Below, one piece after another: positions 24,998-34,010 of a stretch of DNA of 64,000 nt. A program made the translations under genes and the position numbers. The first letter of the stretch is position 1, and the number at the start of each line of letters is the position of its first letter. The stretch is from JBCCGL01 sp039029275. GTDB lineage: Bacteria > Pseudomonadota > Gammaproteobacteria > JBCCGL01. The stretch covers positions 62,001-126,000 of the forward strand of contig JBCCGL010000003.1 in the NCBI GenBank assembly GCA_039029275.1, written 5' to 3'. The notes beneath the pieces are model-generated. The model saw nothing but the letters and a program-made list of their open reading frames with translations, was not told where the DNA came from and ran no database searches.

Positions 24998-26134
24998 GTG
25001 AGTTCACCCAAATTGCAGTCATCGCGGCGCATTCGCGCGACGCCGTATTCCACACGCGTTGAAGCGTTGGGGGTAGGCGATTTCTCAGTCGTCAACCACA
25101 CAATCCTGCCAAAGGGGTTTGCCCCTGCAGTCGATGAATACTGGCATCTGAAATCTCACGCGCAATTGTGGGACGTCGGCTGTCAGCGACAGGTTGAACT
25201 GACAGGTCGCGATGCGGCGAGACTGGCGCAGCTGATGACACCGCGCGATTTGCGATCTGCCGAAATTGGACAGTGTCTTTACGCGCCAATGATCGACGAA
25301 AATGGCGGGATGTTGAACGATCCGGTAATCCTGAAACTTGCCGAAGATCGCTTCTGGTTTTCGATTGCTGATTCTGACGTACTCCTGTGGGCGAAAGGAT
25401 TGGCTGTTGGGATGCACCTCGACGTGCATGTCAATGAACCGGATGTTTGGCCTTTGGCAATTCAGGGACCCAAGGCGCAGTCGATCGCGCGGCGGGTGTT
25501 TGGTGACGAATTGGCCGATATCGGATTTTTTCGGTTCGCGAAAATGCCTTTCGAAAACGACGTCGTTGTCGTTGCGCGCACCGGGTTTAGCAAGCAAGGT
25601 GGGTTTGAAATTTACCCCGAGTCATCGGCGCTTGGTCAACGCATTTGGGACGCGCTTTGGGAAGCCGGCCGCCATCACAACCTTGCGCCGGGCTGCCCAA
25701 ATCTTATCGAGCGTATCGAAGGCGGGCTCCTCTCCTATGGCAATGAAATGACGCGCGAAGACAATCCGTTTGAGAGCGGGCTCGCGCGGTACTGCCACGT
25801 CGACGCCGATATTGAGTTCATTGGAAAAAGCGCCTTGCAAGCGATTGCAGGCAAACCTGTGACACGAAAAATCGGTGGTTTGATTTTTGACGGCGAAGCG
25901 TGCCCAGCACCTCGTAAACCCTGGTCAATAAATTCGAATAGTGTCAGTGCAGGCTACGTAACTTCAGCGATCTGGTCGCCAAGATTTCAAAACAATGTCG
26001 CGTTAGCGATGCTCAAGCGCGATTACTGGGAGCCCGGTACACCCGTAATTGTCGACAGTGCAGATGGTAAAATCCGGTGCGGCGTCGTTTCGAATCTGCC
26101 GATGAAAGACGACGACGGCGCAACTCTCGGTTGA
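24998..26134 (+). CDS. DMSP demethylase-like (DmdA-like) GcvT-fold methyltransferase
   Basis: 378 residues of the aminomethyltransferase (GcvT) fold, much closer to dimethylsulfoniopropionate demethylase DmdA than to GcvT. Matching segments are RRIRATPYSTRVEALGV at the N-terminus, LMTPRDL, FSIADSDVLLWAKGLA, ARTGFSKQGGFEIY, and CPNLIERIEGGLLSYGN with MTREDNPFE. DmdA moves a methyl group from DMSP to tetrahydrofolate. DmdA-like paralogues with other or unknown substrates exist, and the downstream dmdB/C/D genes are absent here, so the substrate could be another sulfonium or N-methyl compound. It begins with GTG one base after the HIUase-like stop. Confidence 0.8.
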   Translation: MSSPKLQSSRRIRATPYSTRVEALGVGDFSVVNHTILPKGFAPAVDEYWHLKSHAQLWDVGCQRQVELTGRDAARLAQLMTPRDLRSAEIGQCLYAPMIDENGGMLNDPVILKLAEDRFWFSIADSDVLLWAKGLAVGMHLDVHVNEPDVWPLAIQGPKAQSIARRVFGDELADIGFFRFAKMPFENDVVVVARTGFSKQGGFEIYPESSALGQRIWDALWEAGRHHNLAPGCPNLIERIEGGLLSYGNEMTREDNPFESGLARYCHVDADIEFIGKSALQAIAGKPVTRKIGGLIFDGEACPAPRKPWSINSNSVSAGYVTSAIWSPRFQNNVALAMLKRDYWEPGTPVIVDSADGKIRCGVVSNLPMKDDDGATLG

Positions 26135-26146
26135 TTTGATTTTCAC

Positions 26147-27079
26147 ATGAAAATTCACCGTATCGGATTCGGAAAACTGAGTCAGCTCGATGTCCGCCTG
26201 CTACGGATGTTTATGGTGATTGTCGAGAGTGGCGGATTTTCGCAGGCGCAGGCGCAGCTCAATATGGCGGCATCAACAATGAGCACGCGAATGGCTGATC
26301 TGGAAATGCGATTTGGTGTAAAGCTATGCCATCGAGGCCGCGGTGGGTTCCGATTGACCGAGCGCGGTGAGGTGATTTACGCCGAGGCTCGCAAGCTGTT
26401 TTCCTCCATCGATCATTTCGAAAACGCGGTTGCGGAAGTGCGCGGGCAAATGATTGGCGAACTGCGCATTGCGATTATGGACAACTCGGTGCTCGATCCC
26501 GAAATGCAGCTTCCCAAATCGATCCACCACTTCATCGGCCTGTATCCCGATGTGCATATCGGGATAGAGGTGCTGCCGCCCGAGGAGATCGAATCCGCAA
26601 TCCTTGATGGGCGCGCCGATATCGGTGTCGGAGTTTTTAAAGAAACGAGTCGTCAACTGGCCTGCGTGAGCGAATTTTCCGATGTACTCGAACTGTACTG
26701 TGGGCAGAGTCATCCACTGTTCGCCAGCGCGCCAGACAAGGTAACCGTCGAGCAAGTGAGTTCAGTCGCGTACGCCGAAGGGGTCTATCTTTCCGAAAAG
26801 GAATTTCTTGCCAAGCGCGAGGCCAAAGCCATAGCCCGTCTCTCGCAACCCACTGCGACCGCGCGACAAGCCGAGGGGTTGGGGTATCTGATTCTTTCCG
26901 GACGCTATATTGGTTTTTTGCCCAAACGCTACGCAGCCACGTGGGTTGAGCGCGGCATGATGCTGCCACTGTTGCCGGACGACTACAGTCAACAAGCGCA
27001 TTTCAAAGTACTGATTCGTCGTGGCGAGTCGCGCACTGATCTGCTGAAGAGTTTCATTGATGCGCTGGCGGTTGCCTGA
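26147..27079 (+). CDS. LysR-family transcriptional regulator
   Basis: 310 residues. The winged helix-turn-helix lies at about 12-70 (LSQLDVRLLRMFMVIVESGG... AASTMSTRMADLEMRFG), and the effector domain starts near residue 100 (GQMIGELRIAIMDNS). It follows the DmdA-like gene by 12 bases, so it is probably the last gene of that operon, an unusual place for a LysR gene. The 126-base gap downstream before the deiminase gene contains a palindrome that could be its operator. It is unlike the first LysR in sequence, so the island seems to be under two regulators. Confidence 0.92.
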   Translation: MKIHRIGFGKLSQLDVRLLRMFMVIVESGGFSQAQAQLNMAASTMSTRMADLEMRFGVKLCHRGRGGFRLTERGEVIYAEARKLFSSIDHFENAVAEVRGQMIGELRIAIMDNSVLDPEMQLPKSIHHFIGLYPDVHIGIEVLPPEEIESAILDGRADIGVGVFKETSRQLACVSEFSDVLELYCGQSHPLFASAPDKVTVEQVSSVAYAEGVYLSEKEFLAKREAKAIARLSQPTATARQAEGLGYLILSGRYIGFLPKRYAATWVERGMMLPLLPDDYSQQAHFKVLIRRGESRTDLLKSFIDALAVA

Positions 27080-27125
27080 CGTTCGGCTGAGTCGAAGCCT
27101 GCGCGATACTTTATTGTTGCGCGAA

Positions 27126-27151
27126 GTAAATCTCATGAGTTCAGAATTTAC
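27126..27151. promoter_or_regulatory. Inverted repeat upstream of deiminase gene, candidate operator
   Basis: GTAAAT (27126-27131) and ATTTAC (27146-27151) are perfect 6-base arms, with an 8-base palindrome CTCATGAG (27132-27139) inside. It lies about 55 bases before the deiminase start. Confidence 0.4.
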
Positions 27152-27205
27152 AGCGTTGGTAGGGCGCCCATAGTATGTGCCGACAAGCCAAACGATGAGA
27201 TAACC

Positions 27206-28084
27206 ATGTCCGACCAAATTACGAGAATCGATAACGACTACGGCGTGCTGCGCGATGTGCTGCTTGGCAAACCCACGTATTTTCGCTGGACCGAAGCAGG
27301 CCCGCTGACGCGGCGCACAATGGCAAACGCACACAAAACAGGCGCTGCGTTTGACTATGATCTCGCGCAGCGGCAACACGCCGAGATGGTGCGCGTGTAC
27401 GAGGAAAATGGCGTAACCTGCCACTACATTGATGACGACCCGGTTCTGCATCGTAACTTTTTTGCGCGCGATTCCAGCGCCATGACCCCATGGGGAGCGC
27501 TGATTTGCCACATGCAATTGAAAACCCGCAGGGCTGATTACGTCACTGCGATCAAGTTTTATCAGGACAACAATATACCGATCTGGAAGTATTCCACGGC
27601 GGGTCATTTCGAGGGCGGCGATTTTGTGATTGTCGAGCCGGGCACTGTGTTGATCGGCTACGGCGGCGAGCGCTCGGAGCTCGAAGGTGCCGAGCAGGTC
27701 GCCGAGTGGGTGCGCGAAGAAGGATGGGAAGCCGAGGTGTCGCCAATCCCCGCGCTGTTTGTGCATATGGATGGTCTGGTTGTGCCAATTGCACCTAAGC
27801 TGGTCGTCACATGCCTCGATGCATTGGAAGGCTGGGTGGTTGACTGGCTGCGCGCCAAGGGGTTCGATTTTGTCGACGTCGGTTTTGCTGAAGCGAAAAA
27901 TCTGGGCGTCAACCTCGTGTCATTAGGCGGCAATCGAATTATGGCGATGGAAGGCAGTGACACGTTGATCGCCGACCTGCGCGGCCGAGGCTTCGAAGTC
28001 TTCGTCGTCGATATGAGTCAATTCACATTAAACGGCGGTGGAGTACACTGTTTGTGTCAATCGCTTCGCCGCGATCCCGTTTAA
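27206..28084 (+). CDS. Arginine deiminase / DDAH-superfamily hydrolase
   Basis: 292-residue guanidine-modifying enzyme of the amidinotransferase fold. The catalytic residues are in the expected places: EGGDF (Asp139), His187 in FVHMDGLVVP, and the nucleophile Cys282 in GGGVHCLCQS close to the C-terminus. Such enzymes convert a guanidino group to a ureido group (deiminase, DDAH) or transfer an amidino group. The length and absence of a lid insertion favour the DDAH-like hydrolase group over arginine deiminase (about 400 aa). It is 16 bases upstream of a carbamoylase gene, which suggests that the ureido product is then hydrolysed. Substrate unknown. Confidence 0.88.
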   Translation: MSDQITRIDNDYGVLRDVLLGKPTYFRWTEAGPLTRRTMANAHKTGAAFDYDLAQRQHAEMVRVYEENGVTCHYIDDDPVLHRNFFARDSSAMTPWGALICHMQLKTRRADYVTAIKFYQDNNIPIWKYSTAGHFEGGDFVIVEPGTVLIGYGGERSELEGAEQVAEWVREEGWEAEVSPIPALFVHMDGLVVPIAPKLVVTCLDALEGWVVDWLRAKGFDFVDVGFAEAKNLGVNLVSLGGNRIMAMEGSDTLIADLRGRGFEVFVVDMSQFTLNGGGVHCLCQSLRRDPV

Positions 28085-28100
28085 GCTGTTGGAGAATCAT

Positions 28101-29336
28101 GTGAACGACACCCGAGTGAACGGTGCCCGCTTGTGGGAAAGCCTGATGGAAATGGCCAAAATTGGCGCATTACCCGCTGGCGGTTGTTGCCGTTTGGCGC
28201 TCACTGATGAGGATATTGCCGGCCGCGCACTGTTTAAACAATGGTGCGAAGCTGAGGGGTGTACGTTTAGCAGCGATGACATGGGGAATTTGTTTGTTCG
28301 CCGCTCCGGCCGCAATAACTCGCTTGACCCAATTGTCGCTGGCAGCCATCTCGACACCCAGCCGCACGGTGGAAAGTTTGATGGTATCTACGGCGTGCTG
28401 GCCGGTCTCGAAGTGATTCGTACGCTTAACGAAAACAATATTGAAACCGAGGCCCCGGTCGAAGTTGTTGTGTGGATGAATGAAGAGGGCGCGCGGTTCG
28501 CACCGGCAATGATCGCATCCGGTGTTTACGCCAACTTGTTCACGCGTGAATTTGCGCTGGGGCGAGAGGACCTGGATGGCGTCACCCAGGGTGAGGCGCT
28601 TGAAAAAAGCGGCTTTGTGGGCAACGAAAAATGCGGCGAACACAAAATGGGAGCCTATCTCGAAGCGCACATCGAGCAGGGACCAATTCTTGAGATCAAC
28701 GAAAACGTAGTTGGCGTTGTGACCGGAGGTCAAGGCAGCCTGTGGTACGACGCGCGCGTCACCGGCACTGATTCGCACGCTGGGTCAACGCCGATGAAAG
28801 GTCGCAGGGATGCATTTATCGCGGCCTCAAAAATGACTCTCGCGGTGCACGATATTGTCAACAAGCACGCGCCCAACGCGGTGGGAACGATCGGGTCCGT
28901 CGAAGTGAAACCGAACTCGCGAAACACAATTGCCGGCGAGGTGTTTTTCACTATCGATATTCGCCACCCCGACTACGACATACTACGAAATATGGACGCC
29001 GAAATGCGCGCGGCACTCGATGCGATTTGCACCGAACAAAATGTCGAGCTTGATCTGGACGAAATCTGGGACAATCCGCCAGCGGTTTTTTCTGAGAGAT
29101 GTATTACCGCAGTTCGAGACGCGGCTCGTGATCTGGGTTGCGCGCATCAGGATATTGTGTCGGGAGCGGGCCACGACGCCTGCCAGGTATCGCGCGTTGT
29201 GCCAGTCGGGATGATATTTGTACCCTGCGCGGGCGGTATCAGCCACAACGAAGCGGAAAGCGCGGAACCGGACCATTTAGAGGCGGGTTGTAACGTGTTA
29301 CTGCACGCGATGATCTCACTTGCGTCGCGTGCGTAA
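28101..29336 (+). CDS. M20-family N-carbamoyl amino acid hydrolase / allantoate amidohydrolase-like
   Basis: About 411 residues from GTG 28101, which follows TTGGAGAA; the longer frame starts inside the preceding gene. Metal-binding residues: GSHLDTQPHGGKFDG, MNEEGARFAP, and the late CAGGISHNEAE; a dimerisation segment DSHAGSTPM is also present. The family (AllC, beta-ureidopropionase, L-carbamoylase) removes a carbamoyl group as CO2 and ammonia. Next to a guanidine deiminase it could complete removal of a guanidino carbon. Next to a HIUase-like gene it could also act on an allantoate-like ureide. Which applies cannot be told from sequence. Confidence 0.9.
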   Translation: MNDTRVNGARLWESLMEMAKIGALPAGGCCRLALTDEDIAGRALFKQWCEAEGCTFSSDDMGNLFVRRSGRNNSLDPIVAGSHLDTQPHGGKFDGIYGVLAGLEVIRTLNENNIETEAPVEVVVWMNEEGARFAPAMIASGVYANLFTREFALGREDLDGVTQGEALEKSGFVGNEKCGEHKMGAYLEAHIEQGPILEINENVVGVVTGGQGSLWYDARVTGTDSHAGSTPMKGRRDAFIAASKMTLAVHDIVNKHAPNAVGTIGSVEVKPNSRNTIAGEVFFTIDIRHPDYDILRNMDAEMRAALDAICTEQNVELDLDEIWDNPPAVFSERCITAVRDAARDLGCAHQDIVSGAGHDACQVSRVVPVGMIFVPCAGGISHNEAESAEPDHLEAGCNVLLHAMISLASRA

Positions 29337-29377
29337 ATACGGTTGCGCCAAGATCGACGCAACCGCAAGTGCATTAA

Positions 29378-31144
<1,767 letters not shown>

Positions 31145-31230
31145 GGTGTCTCCGTAGCAATATTTAGAATTCGATGATTGCCGGCTAATTGTGTTAACCC
31201 ACAACCAAAATTTTGTGGTCGCGAATGACG

Positions 31231-32121
31231 CTAACGCTCGGGATTGAGCATGTCCAGATAGCTGGCGTAGCGGCTTGGAGCAATCAAGTGACTTTCCACC
31301 GCTATTTTCACTGCGCACCCCGGTTCATTGAGGTGGAGGCAGTTAGCGAAGCGGCATTGCCGCGCGTATTCATAAAATTCTCTGAACGCGTGTGCAAGTT
31401 CGGATGAATCCGGCACATGCGGAGTAAACTCTCGAACGCCCGGCGAATCGATAAGCTCGCCGCCCGAAGGCAAATTATACAATGTCGTGGTCGAAGTTGT
31501 GTGACTGCCTTGCCCGGAAGCCTGCGACAAGGCGCCGGTGCGTACCGATTCGCGGGGCAGTAAGGCGTTCACTATAGAAGACTTTCCAACACCTGACTGT
31601 CCCACCAGGGCCGAGGTGTTGTTGGCGAGCAGATGCGCGAGGGCATCCACACCGTCGGTCTCTTTGGATTTGCACAATACGCAATGCATGCCGATATTTC
31701 GGTAGATTTCGATGAGCTGCTCGATTTCTTCCAGCCTTTCGTCTTTATGCAAATCTGCCTTGTTAATCGCAATAGTTGGCTGTATGCCCGCGCGTTCCGC
31801 CGCTACACAATAGCTGTCGATAAGATGCGTTTGGATGCCAGGCTCAATTGCCGCCACGATCACGAGCTGAGTTAAGTTGGCGGCAACGGGCTTAAGGGTT
31901 CCGGTTCTGTTTGGCCGCTCTAGCAGACTTGAGCGTGGTGCGACTGATCGTATCGCCGCATCGCCGTTCGGCATGTGGTCGAGATCCACCCAGTCGCCAG
32001 CGACGAGTAAGCCGTGCCTGCGGCGGGGCACGCAAAATTGTTGTTTGAAGTCCGCATTCTGAACCAGGACCCGGGCGTTGTGATTGGCTACTACTCGATA
32101 GGGGTGCGCAGGGACAGACAA
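31231..32121 (-). CDS. rsgA: Ribosome small-subunit-dependent GTPase A
   Basis: Circularly permuted GTPase of 296 residues that checks late 30S subunit maturation. Order of parts: N-terminal OB domain, G4 INKAD, G1 GQSGVGKSS, switch region GSHTTSTTT, G3 DSPG, then the zinc finger (CRFANCLHLNEPGCAV). All hallmarks are present. The gene is next to phhB (13-base gap) and upstream of icd on the minus strand, and orn lies nearby divergently; rsgA-orn neighbours are common in gammaproteobacteria. Confidence 0.96.
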   Translation of the reverse strand: MSVPAHPYRVVANHNARVLVQNADFKQQFCVPRRRHGLLVAGDWVDLDHMPNGDAAIRSVAPRSSLLERPNRTGTLKPVAANLTQLVIVAAIEPGIQTHLIDSYCVAAERAGIQPTIAINKADLHKDERLEEIEQLIEIYRNIGMHCVLCKSKETDGVDALAHLLANNTSALVGQSGVGKSSIVNALLPRESVRTGALSQASGQGSHTTSTTTLYNLPSGGELIDSPGVREFTPHVPDSSELAHAFREFYEYARQCRFANCLHLNEPGCAVKIAVESHLIAPSRYASYLDMLNPER

Positions 32122-32134
32122 GGGGGATTCGCAG

Positions 32135-32482
32135 CTAACGCGACGGAATCAGCGCGTCGATTTTTGCGGCACAAATAAAATCGTTGATCGAGAGCCCACC
32201 GACCGAATGAGTCGAATAAACGACCTCGCAGGTGCGATAACGCACGAGCAAATCCGGGTGATGGTCTTGCTGATGCGCAATCCACGCGACAGCGTTCACA
32301 AACGCGAGGGTTTCGTAATAGTTGCCAAACGTAAAGCAGCGTGCAATCGATTTAACCGATTCATCGCTTGCCCAACCCTCGTCGATTTGTGCGAGCAAAC
32401 CGGAAGCGGTGCTCGCATCAAGTGATACCTGCCCTGCGCTGTAAGGCTCGCAGTCGCGGTCTTGCAATTTTGCTGACGTCAT
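32135..32482 (-). CDS. phhB: Pterin-4a-carbinolamine dehydratase
   Basis: 115-residue protein with the family core: HQQDHHPDLLVRY, in which three histidines form the active site, and the preceding FTFGNYYETLAFVNAVAWIAH. The enzyme recycles tetrahydropterin made by phenylalanine hydroxylase, and may also aid molybdopterin enzymes. No phenylalanine hydroxylase gene is in the window. It starts 89 bases upstream of the divergent orn gene. Confidence 0.93.
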   Translation of the reverse strand: MTSAKLQDRDCEPYSAGQVSLDASTASGLLAQIDEGWASDESVKSIARCFTFGNYYETLAFVNAVAWIAHQQDHHPDLLVRYRTCEVVYSTHSVGGLSINDFICAAKIDALIPSR

Positions 32483-32571
32483 TTTGTAATTTTACTGCAC
32501 ATCGGCTTTATCACCTATACTGCCTTTGGCGACTTCGTGCATCGCTAAAGCTTTGGAGCCACAAAATAATC

Positions 32572-33117
32572 ATGACCGTTGATGTAAACAATCTCATCTG
32601 GATCGATCTGGAAATGACCGGGCTCGATACGTTAAATGATGAAATAATCGAAATCGCCACCATCGTGACCGATTCATCTCTGAATGTAGTTGCAGAAGGC
32701 CCGATGCTCGCGATTGGGCAGCCCGCTGCGGTTCTCGATGGGATGGACGAGTGGAATACGCGGCAACACACGCAAAGCGGTTTGGTCAAGCGTGTACGCG
32801 AAAGTGAATTGACCATGCGTGATGCCGAGGTTCAAACACTCGAATTTTTGCGCCGCTACGTGCCGAAAGGTAAATCGCCTATGTGCGGCAACAGCATATG
32901 TCAGGATCGACGATTTATGGCGCGACAAATGCCGGAGCTGGAAGACTTTTTTCACTACCGCAATCTAGATGTGAGTGCGGTAAAAGAAATGGTGCAACGC
33001 TGGGCGCCGGAGATTCTGCAGGGCTTTGGTAAAGCGAGCAAGCATCTGGCGCTCGACGACATCCGTGATTCGATCAGTGAATTGATGTATTACCGAGAGC
33101 ATGCATTCAAGATTTAG
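32572..33117 (+). CDS. orn: Oligoribonuclease
   Basis: DEDD-type 3'-5' exonuclease of 181 residues that degrades two- to five-base RNA (including pGpG from c-di-GMP turnover). The start Met (MTVDVNNLIWIDLEMTGLD) at 32572 matches the family, with the first Asp/Glu pair in IDLEMTG. The next Asp lies in CGNSICQDRRFM and the last His/Asp in KHLALDDIRDSI. The frame is open upstream, but that translation is not family-like. Confidence 0.97.
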   Translation: MTVDVNNLIWIDLEMTGLDTLNDEIIEIATIVTDSSLNVVAEGPMLAIGQPAAVLDGMDEWNTRQHTQSGLVKRVRESELTMRDAEVQTLEFLRRYVPKGKSPMCGNSICQDRRFMARQMPELEDFFHYRNLDVSAVKEMVQRWAPEILQGFGKASKHLALDDIRDSISELMYYREHAFKI

Positions 33118-33172
33118 TTGTTGGTTTCGCGCCGATTGGCGCTTGCTAATGTCGATTGGTTCTGTGGATTAA

Positions 33173-33997
33173 TCAATTCTCCACAGGCGTGTCAAAACGG
33201 TTACCCCATTCTGACCAGGAACCCGCATAACCGCGCACATTTTCGAATCCCAAATGACGCAGCATCACGTAACTCAGTGATGAACGTCGGTGGGTCTGGC
33301 AGTGCACCGCGATGTTATCGCGCTCGCCAATACCTGCCTGTAACAGCATATCTCGCAGCTCATCATCAGGCTTGAACTGATACGCGTTATTAGCATCCAG
33401 CGCATTAGTCCACTCAAAATGAATTGCGCCGGGGATATGACCGCCACGCGACGAAAATAATTTTGTGCCGTTGTACTCCTCCAGCGAGCGCGCATCCAGA
33501 ATCCTGAAATCGTCAGTCCCTAACGCTTTCTGAATCGTATCGCAGTCGATGACACGATCGAGATCTACGTTCAATTCGATCGGGTTGTTCGACGGTGAGG
33601 GCGCAACGTTGCCTCGTTCCAGCGAATTACCTGACTGCGCCCACGCGTGCAATCCGCCGTTGAGCCACGAGGTTCTGGTGTGACCAAATGCGTGCAGGTT
33701 CCAAATGAGTCGCGCTGCACTTGCGCCACCCTCTGCATCGTAGGCAACCACATGCGTACCCGCGTGCACGCCGTGCGCCTGAAGCACGCGCGCGAATGAA
33801 TCCTTTTCCGGCAGCATTCCGCCCGCTTTGCCAACGGTTTGCACGAGATGGTTGTAATCAAAATTAACCGCACCTGGAATATGCGCTTGTTGATAGTGAT
33901 CACCACCCTGTAAATCAACGACTAACAACTCCGGGTTATTAAGTGTGTCGGCAAGATTTTGTGCGCTGATTACCAGGGGCAAATGTGCTTCTGTCAT
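33173..33997 (-). CDS. Two-domain rhodanese sulfurtransferase
   Basis: 274 residues forming two rhodanese domains. The first is inactive (no Cys loop at AYDAEGGASAARLIW) and the second carries the active-site loop VHCQTHRRSSLSYV with nucleophile Cys. That loop resembles thiosulfate sulfurtransferase rather than mercaptopyruvate sulfurtransferase (CGSGVT), so thiosulfate is the more likely sulfur donor. It ends 55 bases from orn (convergent) and follows nadB by 13 bases on the minus strand, so may be co-transcribed with nadB. Confidence 0.88.
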   Translation of the reverse strand: MTEAHLPLVISAQNLADTLNNPELLVVDLQGGDHYQQAHIPGAVNFDYNHLVQTVGKAGGMLPEKDSFARVLQAHGVHAGTHVVAYDAEGGASAARLIWNLHAFGHTRTSWLNGGLHAWAQSGNSLERGNVAPSPSNNPIELNVDLDRVIDCDTIQKALGTDDFRILDARSLEEYNGTKLFSSRGGHIPGAIHFEWTNALDANNAYQFKPDDELRDMLLQAGIGERDNIAVHCQTHRRSSLSYVMLRHLGFENVRGYAGSWSEWGNRFDTPVEN

Positions 33998-34010
33998 GCG
34001 AATTTAGTAC

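Noticed and set aside
26762..27766. 334-codon open frame on the minus strand
   Set aside because: It lies opposite the LysR and deiminase genes, both of which have clear family motifs; its translation shows no recognisable domain.
31199..31220. Terminator after rsgA (CCACAA/TTGTGG hairpin)
   Set aside because: A hairpin exists but no T run follows it on the minus strand.
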